A model generated the notes under the pieces. The model was given only the letters and a program-made list of their open reading frames with translations, was not told where the DNA came from and did no database searches. From the NCBI GenBank assembly GCA_036655775.1, contig JAVVPL010000032.1, positions 1-18,485 of the forward strand: 18,485 bases of DNA. The letters run 5' to 3'. Position numbers and translations under genes: made by a program. The DNA is from JAVVPL01 sp036655775 (GTDB lineage Bacteria; Bacteroidota; Bacteroidia; Bacteroidales; P3). How positions within the stretch are numbered: the first letter of the stretch is position 1; every line of letters begins with the position of its first letter. Below are positions 7,768-15,165 of the stretch, in pieces.

Positions 7768-7773
7768 CTCTCC
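7768..7773 (-). promoter_or_regulatory. Shine-Dalgarno sequence of ntpK
   Basis: On the minus strand GGAGAG (within AAAAAGGAGAG) lies 6 bases before the ATG of subunit K. Such a motif is unusual for Bacteroidetes, which mostly initiate without one. The leader upstream of it is nearly pure A and T. Confidence 0.65.
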
Positions 7774-7791
7774 TTTTTATAATTATTTATT

Positions 7792-9816
7792 TTATTTATT
7801 TTCTTTATTTATAATTTTAAATGGTTTGTAGGGTTTTCCTGCACCCTCAAAACCTGCATTTTTATAAAATTCAACAAAAGTAAGACGTAGCGGATGCACC
7901 AAAGCTCCCAAAATACTTAATCCAATATTTAAAGAGTGCCCTACCAATAAGATTAAAAACATAATGAGTGCACTCAACACAGGGATATTTCCACTCATAT
8001 CCATCGCCAAAGTATTAAACACACTTCCCAAAATTCCACCCGTTAAGCCTAAAGCAAACAAACGTATATACGACAATAAATCCCCCACTAAACCCGTAAT
8101 TACATTATAGGCATCCCATAATCCCCCTCCAAAATTCATAAATATATTTTTCCCTGGCGAATTAAAGAAAAAGACAAGACAAAGACTCACTCCCATACCT
8201 CCATAAATAGCATAGTTTACGATGGGTAAAAGCGTATATTTAAGCAAACTTGCAGCCACTAAAGGAACCGCCAAAAGCAATAAGGAAAACCATCCAATTC
8301 GACTGATCGCATGCCGTAAACCTTGTTTTCTTTTGATATTGAGAATTTGAATAAACATCCCGAATAGAATTTGTACTCCACCCAAAAGTAAAGACAAAAC
8401 CATCATATTATCACTATTCAAAAAATATTGTTTAAATTTTACCAAAGCAGGTACTTCAACCAAAGATATACCAAAAAAAGTTCCACTAAGCAATCCAAAG
8501 AATATAGTCGCCAATCCAAAATATTGCGCTAGCGTACAAAATGGTTTCATCTTGGGCGCTAACTTAAATTTTAAAATTGTGCTCAAAACAAGCAAAAAGA
8601 TTCCATAGCCTGCATCTCCAAAACAAAAACCAAAAAACATCATAAAAAAAGGAGCAAAAAGAGGGGTTAAATCCATCTCTGTATACGAAGGTAATGCAAA
8701 CAACTCAGTGATAGGTTCAAAAAGTCGTGCAAAGGCATTATTTTTGAGCAATACAGGCACATTCTCCCCCGCCATAGCGGCTTCCATTGCAGAACTTTGA
8801 AGATAAATAATATGCTGAGAATCCAAAAAAGATTCAAAATCAACACGCTTACTTTGGGGCACATAGCCTTCCACTATACGAATATGTTCTTCAGCTTCTT
8901 TTTTCGCATTTTCTTTATTTGAGTCAAAACTCAAACGATTCATATAATTGAGTTTTTCTTCCTCTAGGGTACTCAAGTAAATATACATATCCTCCAATTC
9001 ATGGACGATATCATCCAAGCGGGCTTCCAATATAATGATTTCTCGTTTTTTGTAAGAATACGAAAATTTAGGTGCAGGCATCTCTGTGACTCCTTCCAAT
9101 GTAGGCATCTCTTCCTCACTTTGCACATAAACAAAATAAATAGAACCATGAATTTCAGAAATTTCATAAATTGGATACGCTTGCTCCCAAGACTCTTGAT
9201 AGGCCTTTTGAGAGGCAGTCATATAATGAATTTTCAAACCCGTCGTTTCTTGCAAATTGGCTACAGCTCGAGGGGAAAAATTGCCCCATATTTCAGCTTC
9301 ATCCAAATCTTTATAGTGCTTTTTTATTTGCTGTTCGGTAGTGCTTTTTTCGTTCAACAAATCTTCAATACGGTGCATAGCCTCATAGGCCGACAAAATA
9401 CAATAAGGTGATTCGGTAGTTCCTAATAAACTGCCCTCTTTTTTGGCAAGCTTATTTAGTTTTCTTTTTTGTCTAAGTATTTGAGGAATAGGAATAGACA
9501 AAAAGGTAGATTGCGCCAATTCTGAAGGCTCTGAAGGAGTGGCTACGCGCGAGGCTCTATGTCCTAAATTTTGAGCATATAATAACGCACTTGCCGACAG
9601 TTCTTCCTTTCGTTTACTAATGCCTTCTATTTGTTTAATGCTATTAATAGCCTCGTCCAAACGTATCAAAAACTTGTACAAAGAATTTTCTTTGTTTTGG
9701 ATATTACTGTTTTCAATAGAAATATGTAAAAGGCCAAGACCTTGTAATTCGGTCAAAAACCTTTCAAAATCTTGATGAAAAATCACCAAGGAATATTTAT
9801 TCATAGGTTCTATCAT
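7792..9816 (-). CDS. ntpI: V-type ATPase subunit I (a-subunit-like stator membrane protein)
   Basis: This 674-residue protein is the stator subunit that forms the ion half-channels against the K ring. The N-terminal half (about 1-360) is soluble and rich in coiled coil, the peripheral stalk anchor. The C-terminal half has about seven or eight membrane helices, beginning around FAPFFMMFFGFCFGDAGYG. The essential arginine of the conserved helix is Arg585 in LLSYIRLFALGL, and a second conserved Arg644 is in HPLRLTFVEFYKN. The C-terminus FEGAGKPYKPF is a family signature. Length is close to E. hirae NtpI (about 664). The start codon overlaps the stop of subunit D as ATGA, and GGAGG seven bases upstream of the ATG, inside the D reading frame, may act as a ribosome binding site. 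The alternative start Met5 would lose little. Confidence 0.95.
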   Translation of the reverse strand: MIEPMNKYSLVIFHQDFERFLTELQGLGLLHISIENSNIQNKENSLYKFLIRLDEAINSIKQIEGISKRKEELSASALLYAQNLGHRASRVATPSEPSELAQSTFLSIPIPQILRQKRKLNKLAKKEGSLLGTTESPYCILSAYEAMHRIEDLLNEKSTTEQQIKKHYKDLDEAEIWGNFSPRAVANLQETTGLKIHYMTASQKAYQESWEQAYPIYEISEIHGSIYFVYVQSEEEMPTLEGVTEMPAPKFSYSYKKREIIILEARLDDIVHELEDMYIYLSTLEEEKLNYMNRLSFDSNKENAKKEAEEHIRIVEGYVPQSKRVDFESFLDSQHIIYLQSSAMEAAMAGENVPVLLKNNAFARLFEPITELFALPSYTEMDLTPLFAPFFMMFFGFCFGDAGYGIFLLVLSTILKFKLAPKMKPFCTLAQYFGLATIFFGLLSGTFFGISLVEVPALVKFKQYFLNSDNMMVLSLLLGGVQILFGMFIQILNIKRKQGLRHAISRIGWFSLLLLAVPLVAASLLKYTLLPIVNYAIYGGMGVSLCLVFFFNSPGKNIFMNFGGGLWDAYNVITGLVGDLLSYIRLFALGLTGGILGSVFNTLAMDMSGNIPVLSALIMFLILLVGHSLNIGLSILGALVHPLRLTFVEFYKNAGFEGAGKPYKPFKIINKENK

Positions 9817-10412
9817 TGAGCTGCCTCCTCTGCTTGTCTTTGTTTTACAATTTTTTGGGCTGATTTAGATAAGTTTTCCTCATCTTCCAAAAAACGTTTA
9901 ATTTTACGAATTGCCTCAATATAACCTGGAATTTGAACTTTTTCATATAAGTTCACTTTTTGAGTAGTTTTTTTTCTAGAGGCATCCAATAAACGCATTT
10001 TATACATATACACCTCACTCTCAATCCCCAGACTTGCCAAATTTTTCAAAATTTGAATGCCTTCAGCATACCAAAAAGGACCATAAAATAAATTAAATTC
10101 ATCTTCATGAAAACGAATATTTTTCAAAACGGGAATGCGTACACCCGCAATCTTCACAAATGCTAAATCAACATCCTCCACAGTCAATAAACTAGCTTCA
10201 AATTCATTGAACAAACGTGACATTTCATTATATTTTTCAATATCGGCATTCAAAAGTTGATTTAAGCGTTCGGCATCCGCTTTGGCTTTTTTTACCTCTA
10301 CTCGCAAAGCCGACTCTTTATTCTTAATCGTTGGCAAAGCTTTTTGCCTAACTTTTAAATTTTTATCCAAGTCGTTTAAGGATGTTTTATTAAATTGAAA
10401 TCGAATTGCCAT
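9813..10412 (-). CDS. ntpD: V-type ATPase subunit D (central shaft)
   Basis: The 199-residue protein is predicted to be the long coiled-coil rotor shaft that couples the A/B head to the K ring. Both ends are helical and highly charged (about 5-75, FNKTSLNDLDKNLKVRQKAL..., and about 145-195, ending KIVKQRQAEEAAQ). A short non-helical middle region lies around VDLAFVKIAGVRIPVLKNI. The layout and length fit subunit D (usually about 200-210), and the position between B and I is the standard one. The N-terminus differs from the archaeal form (TPTKSALLRLK), as is usual in Bacteroidetes. It starts 15 bases after the stop of B, with an AAGGAG sequence before the ATG, and overlaps I by 4 bases. No subunit F gene, the usual partner of D, is found. 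Confidence 0.93.
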   Translation of the reverse strand: MAIRFQFNKTSLNDLDKNLKVRQKALPTIKNKESALRVEVKKAKADAERLNQLLNADIEKYNEMSRLFNEFEASLLTVEDVDLAFVKIAGVRIPVLKNIRFHEDEFNLFYGPFWYAEGIQILKNLASLGIESEVYMYKMRLLDASRKKTTQKVNLYEKVQIPGYIEAIRKIKRFLEDEENLSKSAQKIVKQRQAEEAAQ

Positions 10413-10420
10413 AATATAAA

Positions 10421-10426
10421 CTCCTT
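10421..10426 (-). promoter_or_regulatory. Shine-Dalgarno sequence of ntpD
   Basis: On the minus strand AAGGAG lies 8 bases before the ATG at 10412, in the 15-base gap between the B stop and the D start. It is a near-ideal Shine-Dalgarno sequence in a group that rarely uses them. Confidence 0.6.
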
Positions 10427-10427
10427 A

Positions 10428-11744
10428 TTATTTCCAATATTTTTTCATCAAGGACTCTTTGATAGCAAGTTCAGCAGGTGTAAAATAAGTGGCAAACATC
10501 TTCCATGCGCGATCAAGCATTTCAGTAGTATCAATATTAATATCGATAGCCAACAAGTTTTTTGCATAATCTTTTGCAAATTTCAAACACCTTTCATCGT
10601 AATCGCTCAATTCAAATCCATTTTCCAATTTAGTTTTTGCATTTGCGGCATCTGCATATAAACGAATTGCGGCATTCATAACTTGTGGATGATCCTCACG
10701 CGTTTGTTTTCCTATAACTAATTGTTTTAAACGTGACAAACTACGGAAAGGATCTATAATCACTTTGGCCGTATCACTGTCATTGCGCAAAAATAATTGA
10801 CCTTCGGTTATATACCCTGTATTATCGGGAATTGCATGGGTAATATCGCCCCCATTCAAAGTAGTTACCGCAATAATGGTAATAGATCCACCCGAAGGTA
10901 GTTGCACCGCTTTTTCATAAATTTTTGCCAAATCTGAATATAAAGATCCAGGCATAGAATCTTTGGAAGGAATTTGATCCATCCGATTGGAGACTATACT
11001 TAAAGCATCTGCATATAAAGTCATATCCGTGAGCAATACCAATACCTTTTCATTTTTGTCAACGGCAAAATACTCGGCCGCCGTCAATGCCATATCGGGC
11101 ACCAACAATCGCTCTACGGGAGGCTGTTCGGTAGTATTTACAAAACAGATAATTTTATCTAAGGCTCCTGCATTTTCAAATGTTTTTTTGAAGAAAAGAA
11201 AGTCGTCATTACTTAAACCCATCCCTCCTAAAATAATTTTATCCACATCGGCACGTAAGGCTACCATGGCCATTACTTGATTGAAAGGTTGATCGGAGTC
11301 CGCAAAAAAAGGTATCTTTTGTCCCGATACCAAAGTATTATTTAAATCGATACCTGCAATACCTGTGGCAATTAATTGAGAGGGTTGTTTTCTACGAAAA
11401 GGGTTCACCGAAGGTCCACCTATTTCTCGTTTTTCGCCCTCTACAGGAACCCCTCCATCTAGGGGGAGTCCATAGGCATTAAAAAATCGACCCGCCAAAT
11501 CATCACTCACATTTAACGAAGGCGCTTCACCCAAGAAAACAACTTCCACATTGGTGGCCAAGCCTTCGGTTCCAGAAAAAACCTGCAAGGTTACCATCTC
11601 TCCATTCATCTTTACAACTTGAGCCAAACGATCTCCCACCATAGCCAATTCATCATTCATCACTCCCGAAGCCCTTAAACTCACCGTTGCTTTCGTGATG
11701 GCTTGTAATTCTGTATATATTTTTTGAAAAGCTTTTGTTTGCAT
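10428..11744 (-). CDS. ntpB: V-type ATPase subunit B (non-catalytic head subunit)
   Basis: The 438-residue protein is homologous to the non-catalytic nucleotide-binding subunit that alternates with A in the head. In order it has an N-terminal beta-barrel (about 1-75), the central RecA-like domain with a degenerate P-loop region FFADSDQPFNQV (146-157, no GxxxxGK[ST], as expected for B), and the C-terminal helical domain. SLSRL places Arg338 where the B-subunit arginine finger reaches the A active site. MPGSLYSDLAKIYEKA (264-279) is the counterpart of the family PGYMYTDLA.IYERA motif. GKQTREDH and the C-terminal FTPAELAIKESLMKKYW are also typical. It follows A by 10 bases and precedes D by 15, within the operon. 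Confidence 0.97.
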   Translation of the reverse strand: MQTKAFQKIYTELQAITKATVSLRASGVMNDELAMVGDRLAQVVKMNGEMVTLQVFSGTEGLATNVEVVFLGEAPSLNVSDDLAGRFFNAYGLPLDGGVPVEGEKREIGGPSVNPFRRKQPSQLIATGIAGIDLNNTLVSGQKIPFFADSDQPFNQVMAMVALRADVDKIILGGMGLSNDDFLFFKKTFENAGALDKIICFVNTTEQPPVERLLVPDMALTAAEYFAVDKNEKVLVLLTDMTLYADALSIVSNRMDQIPSKDSMPGSLYSDLAKIYEKAVQLPSGGSITIIAVTTLNGGDITHAIPDNTGYITEGQLFLRNDSDTAKVIIDPFRSLSRLKQLVIGKQTREDHPQVMNAAIRLYADAANAKTKLENGFELSDYDERCLKFAKDYAKNLLAIDINIDTTEMLDRAWKMFATYFTPAELAIKESLMKKYWK

Positions 11745-11754
11745 TTACTTTTAT

Positions 11755-13515
11755 TTATTTATTAGCTAATAAAACCTCTATATCACTCTCGTATTTACGG
11801 AAAGTTTCGCTTTCATATTCGCTATAATTCATTTGTTTAAATAAATTAATAAGCTCCTTATAAAATTTAATACACTGTTCAAAATCCTTAAATTCAAATT
11901 CTGTATGACAAATTTTAAGTACTTTTTCAAACATGTATTTTTGACGATCCAAGGGGGTGGAGGCATCTATTTTATCAAAAGCATCTTGTTGTAACAACAC
12001 AAAATCTATTAATTCTGATTTCCAAAAACGATCATGATAGGTCACTGGCACCCCATCATCTCCCAAAATATTAATTTGTTCGTATGCTNNNNNNNNNNCT
12101 TTGCCTCTCAATACAATGTTTTTGGCTTCCATTATTTGTGAGACCCAATTTTTCTCAACCTTTTTATCTAAAAAATCAATAATTTCGGGATATTCCAAAT
12201 ATTTTGAATAACTTTCTACGGGATCTATGGCTGGATATCGTTTACTATCGGCCCTTTGCTGAGATAAAGCATAAAAACATCTAGCGGCTTTTTTAGTACT
12301 TTCAGTCACAGGTTCTTTTAAATTTCCACCAGCGGGAGAAACAGTACCTATAAACGTAATAGAACCTTCGGCCCCATTATTCAAATAGACATAGCCAGCT
12401 CGAGCATAAAAATTAGAAATAATAGCGGGTAAATCCATAGGAAAAGCATCCTGTCCAGGAAGTTCTTCTAAACGATTCGACATTTCACGTAAAGCTTGCG
12501 CCCAACGTGAAGTAGAGTCGGCAAGCAAGAGTACTCTCAAGCCCATAGACCGATAATATTCACCTAAGGTCATTGCTGTGTAAACGGAGGCTTCACGAGC
12601 CGCCACGGGCATATTTGACGTATTACAGATAATGGTTGTTCGTTCCATCAATTTACGTCCAGTTCTTGGATCCACCAACAATGGAAATTCAGCAAAAATT
12701 TCAACCACTTCATTTGCTCTCTCTCCGCAAGCCGCCATAATAATGACATCGACATCCGCTTGCTTAGCAATACCTTGTTGTAAAACGGTTTTTCCTGAAC
12801 CAAAAGGTCCTGGAATAAATCCAGTGCCTCCTTCGGCAATAGGATTAAAGGTATCTATTACCCGCATCCCTGTTTCCATAATTTTGAAAGGACGTGGTTT
12901 TTCTTTATAAACGGTTATAGGAATTTTTACAGGCCATTTTTGAAGCATGGTAATAGGATATATATTTCCTTTCTCATCTTTGACTTCAGCCACTTTATCT
13001 AAAATCGTATAGGGTCCCTCTGGCGCAAGCCATGTAATTGTATACTCTCCTTTCATTTTAAAAGGAAGCATAATTTTGTGAGGCAACCACCCCTCGGCAA
13101 CCTCCCCTATCCATGCACCCGCTCTTACTTTGTCACCTACTTTACTAAGAATTTTAAAATCCCATAATTTATCATCATCCAATGGATTGGTATAGATCCC
13201 TCTCTTTAAAAAGACCCCCTCCATTTTTTCCAAATCGTTTTGCAGACCATCGTAGTTTTTAGATAAGATACCAGGGCCTAAACTTACTTCCAACATCTGT
13301 CCCATAAAATCTACCTCACAACCGATTTTCATGCCACGCGTACTTTCAAAAACTTGTACAAATGCCTTATCTCCTTTTATCTTGATAACCTCCGACATTA
13401 AACGGACTTCCCCTAGATGGATATAGCAAATTTCATTTTGCAAAACGGGACCATCTACCTGCACTTCCACTAGGTTGGCAATAATACCGCTTACTTTACC
13501 TTTTGTTTTATTCAT
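11755..13515 (-). CDS. ntpA: V-type ATPase subunit A (catalytic)
   Basis: The 586-residue reading frame encodes the catalytic head subunit. It has an N-terminal beta-barrel (about 1-75), the inserted bulge domain (about 110-205, ILSKVGDKVRAGAWIGEV) special to V/A-type A subunits, and the nucleotide-binding domain. That domain carries P-loop GPFGSGKT (236-243, Lys242), catalytic Glu265 in GERANE and Walker B RVLLLADSTSRW (Asp333). The C-terminal helical domain includes INILGDDGVPVTYHDRFWKSELIDF. A run of 10 N at 12089-12098 interrupts the sequence after RGK. The frame stays open across it, and the homologous stretch in relatives reads RGKEA.EQ as far as I recall, so the real missing part may be a single base. 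The gene starts 134 bases downstream of the DUF2764 gene and precedes B by 10 bases. Confidence 0.97.
   Translation of the reverse strand: MNKTKGKVSGIIANLVEVQVDGPVLQNEICYIHLGEVRLMSEVIKIKGDKAFVQVFESTRGMKIGCEVDFMGQMLEVSLGPGILSKNYDGLQNDLEKMEGVFLKRGIYTNPLDDDKLWDFKILSKVGDKVRAGAWIGEVAEGWLPHKIMLPFKMKGEYTITWLAPEGPYTILDKVAEVKDEKGNIYPITMLQKWPVKIPITVYKEKPRPFKIMETGMRVIDTFNPIAEGGTGFIPGPFGSGKTVLQQGIAKQADVDVIIMAACGERANEVVEIFAEFPLLVDPRTGRKLMERTTIICNTSNMPVAAREASVYTAMTLGEYYRSMGLRVLLLADSTSRWAQALREMSNRLEELPGQDAFPMDLPAIISNFYARAGYVYLNNGAEGSITFIGTVSPAGGNLKEPVTESTKKAARCFYALSQQRADSKRYPAIDPVESYSKYLEYPEIIDFLDKKVEKNWVSQIMEAKNIVLRGKXXXXAYEQINILGDDGVPVTYHDRFWKSELIDFVLLQQDAFDKIDASTPLDRQKYMFEKVLKICHTEFEFKDFEQCIKFYKELINLFKQMNYSEYESETFRKYESDIEVLLANK
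12089..12098. other. Assembly gap (10 N) inside ntpA
   Basis: Ten consecutive N occur in the C-terminal part of the subunit A gene, the same length as the second gap at 17785. A fixed 10-N run is a scaffolding placeholder, so the true distance is unknown. The frame on both sides agrees if the missing length is 1 base plus a multiple of three. Confidence 0.95.
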
Positions 13516-13572
13516 ACTTACATAATTTTTACTAATTCTTTAGAAATGCACACTAAAATGATTTTAATACGC

Positions 13573-13667
13573 TGTGTATTTCACCTATACTTGATCCGAA
13601 ATTTCGGAGTTCTTGCACTTTTGTTCAAAAATGCTTGTGTGTATTCCACCTATATTTGATCCGAAAT
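13573..13667. repeat. Two 30-base direct repeats, 65-base period, with an adjoining 14-base palindrome
   Basis: The copies at 13573-13602 and 13638-13667 match at 28 of 30 bases and are separated by 35 bases. They differ only at T/C in the ninth base and C/T in the nineteenth. The second copy contains the stop codon and last codons of the DUF2764 gene, and the first lies wholly in the 134-base space before subunit A. The first copy ends in a perfect palindrome TCCGAAATTTCGGA (13595-13608) that the second copy lacks. No gene is seen in the 134-base stretch (13516-13649). Confidence 0.85.
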
Positions 13668-14480
13668 AGGCGTACGTTTCAACTCTTCGATCATTTTTTT
13701 AAAGATTTCTAAGCCCTTTTCTTCATCCAAATGCGACCACCTATCCACAATATTGGCTTTGATTAAATAGGCCGCCAAAACATCTATCTGAAATCCTTTT
13801 CCCTCTGCTATACGATCGGCAGTTTCCCAACGTAAAATATCCAATTTCTGTTCTTTTTCCAATACATTCGACAATTCGAAAATTTGAAATAAACGATCGG
13901 CAAAATCAACAAAAGGACGTATCCCAAAATCGCCTGTTCCATAATTTTTCAAAATAATTTCCACCTCTTCTCCTTGATCTATCAAATATTTGGCAGGATC
14001 TGCTTGTGTTTTACGCGCTAAATAAGCGGTTTGTAAATTTCGTAAACTTCTATCAAAATCAAACCATTTTCGAATAAATCCATTGGGCGAATGCCGTATG
14101 TGTTTGTAGAATGCTTCGGTCAAACGCAAAGAGGCATCTTGGGGATCAATAAATTCATCGGTTCGACCCAAAAAAGCATCGGTAAAGTTTCGCATATACA
14201 AAGGCATTTCATTGGGCTCTGCAATTTCTGCTTGCAATTGCTCCAAATTAAAAGCCCCTCGAGGAATAAATGATAAAGGACGTTTCAAAAGAATATTAAC
14301 TAAATTCAAATTGTCATATTCATAATACAAATCCTTTAAAATTTTCAAATCGGAAGGATGTATTTGTTCCCGTATTTCAGTACGTAATTCTTCCAAATTA
14401 AAATTCTTATACTCTATCTCAAATAATAAATCGGGTAAACCCGCAATTAAATAAGGATAGCTGTTTTTAAACATTTTCAT
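13650..14480 (-). CDS. DUF2764 family protein, probable V-ATPase subunit C counterpart
   Basis: This 276-residue protein is soluble and helical. It begins with the DUF2764 hallmark YPYLIAGLPDL (about 8-18), followed by many acidic and Leu-rich helices. DUF2764 genes occur in Bacteroidetes and related bacteria inside V-type ATPase operons, between subunits E and A, exactly as here. Operon order elsewhere puts subunit C near this place. The segment YEYDNLNLVNILLKR (about 49-63) resembles the short D..N....LR motif of C/d subunits, so a role as the collar that caps the K ring is likely but inferred. The ATG at 14480 overlaps the stop of E as TAATG, which suggests coupled translation. The TAG stop lies inside a 30-base repeat copied again downstream. 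An alternative start is Met3. Confidence 0.88.
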   Translation of the reverse strand: MKMFKNSYPYLIAGLPDLLFEIEYKNFNLEELRTEIREQIHPSDLKILKDLYYEYDNLNLVNILLKRPLSFIPRGAFNLEQLQAEIAEPNEMPLYMRNFTDAFLGRTDEFIDPQDASLRLTEAFYKHIRHSPNGFIRKWFDFDRSLRNLQTAYLARKTQADPAKYLIDQGEEVEIILKNYGTGDFGIRPFVDFADRLFQIFELSNVLEKEQKLDILRWETADRIAEGKGFQIDVLAAYLIKANIVDRWSHLDEEKGLEIFKKMIEELKRTPISDQI

Positions 14481-15085
14481 TAATACAAAATTTCTTGAAG
14501 TTTTGGACGGATATAGTCCTTGAATAATTCTACAAAATCAGCATCTGTCAAACTAATCCAATAGCCATCTCCTTTACTTTGAATTTTAAGTCCATTTTGT
14601 AGCTTTTCATCAAATTGCACATTCAAACCTATTTGCAAAATTTTACCGATCGACTCCGACATATAATTTTCCAATTCAGTTTGTTTGTTTTTAGGTAAGA
14701 GTACTGTCAAACCTTGATTTTCTTCATCTACAGAAAATTTAGTTAAGGCTATTTTTACTAATTCTTTAACAAATTCAGTTTGTTCAAAAGCTGAACGCGT
14801 AGCTGGAGCTATGGTTTTTGCGATAATAGCACCTTCGATAGAGGTTTTGATACTTGTCATCATTTGCCTGCCTGCCATCTTTATTTCGGCCATTGCATTT
14901 GATTGTATATCCTTAGCTTGCTTTTCCGCATTCACACGTACTTGCTCGGCTTGTTGGTTCGCTTTTTCTAAAATAGAAGCCGCTTGTTTTTCAGCTTCAG
15001 TAATAATCAACTGAGCTTCATCCTTACCTTTTACTAAACCCTCTTGATATAGTTTATCTGTGATTTCTTGAAGTTTATTTTGCAT
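14480..15085 (-). CDS. ntpE: V-type ATPase subunit E (peripheral stalk)
   Basis: The product, 201 residues from this start, forms the peripheral stalk linking the head to subunit I. The N-terminal half (about 1-95) is a long Ala/Glu/Lys/Gln-rich coiled coil (KGKDEAQLIITEAEKQAASI...). The C-terminal half is the compact domain that binds the head, ending in the conserved GYWISLTDADFVELFKDYIRP and LQEILY. The frame also has an ATG at 15118 giving MLYICDPKNFF first, but that start would lie upstream of the -7 box at 15105-15112. The MQNKLQEITDKLYQEG start at 15085 also fits the family length. It is the first gene of the ATPase operon, 80 bases downstream of the LRR gene. Its stop overlaps the next start by one base. 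No G/H partner gene is seen. Confidence 0.93.
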   Translation of the reverse strand: MQNKLQEITDKLYQEGLVKGKDEAQLIITEAEKQAASILEKANQQAEQVRVNAEKQAKDIQSNAMAEIKMAGRQMMTSIKTSIEGAIIAKTIAPATRSAFEQTEFVKELVKIALTKFSVDEENQGLTVLLPKNKQTELENYMSESIGKILQIGLNVQFDEKLQNGLKIQSKGDGYWISLTDADFVELFKDYIRPKLQEILY

Positions 15086-15102
15086 AAAAAAATTTTTAGG
15101 GT

Positions 15103-15123
15103 CACAAATATACAACATTTGTG
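15103..15123 (-). promoter_or_regulatory. Putative V-ATPase operon promoter -7 box inside an inverted repeat
   Basis: On the minus strand TATATTTG (15112-15105) matches the Bacteroidetes -7 box TAnnTTTG. Transcription would begin a few bases later, about 13 bases before the chosen ATG of ntpE. No clear TTG -33 box is found 17-23 bases upstream. The box lies within a perfect dyad, CACAAAT (15103-15109) and ATTTGTG (15117-15123), with a 7-base centre, which could be an operator. Confidence 0.5.
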
Positions 15124-15165
15124 GATATTTATACTAAAAAAATAAATAAATATTTTAGCAACATT

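Noticed and set aside
9001..9411. Plus-strand open frame of 136 codons opposite subunit I
   Set aside because: It is entirely antisense to a well-conserved ATPase subunit, has no recognisable domain, and its composition is that of a reversed coding strand.
13595..13608. Palindrome TCCGAAATTTCGGA as an intrinsic terminator
   Set aside because: It has no loop and no following T run in either direction, and a terminator between DUF2764 and subunit A would cut an obvious operon.
13573..13667. Repeat-spacer-repeat of 30-35-30 bases resembling a minimal CRISPR array
   Set aside because: There are only two copies, with two mismatches. One copy is the coding 3' end of the DUF2764 gene, and no cas gene is in the window. 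A local duplication or regulatory repeat fits better.
15086..15118. Longer subunit E starting MLYICDPKNFF at 15118
   Set aside because: The extension covers the -7 promoter box and has no likeness to the family. The ATG at 15085 gives the expected coiled-coil start.
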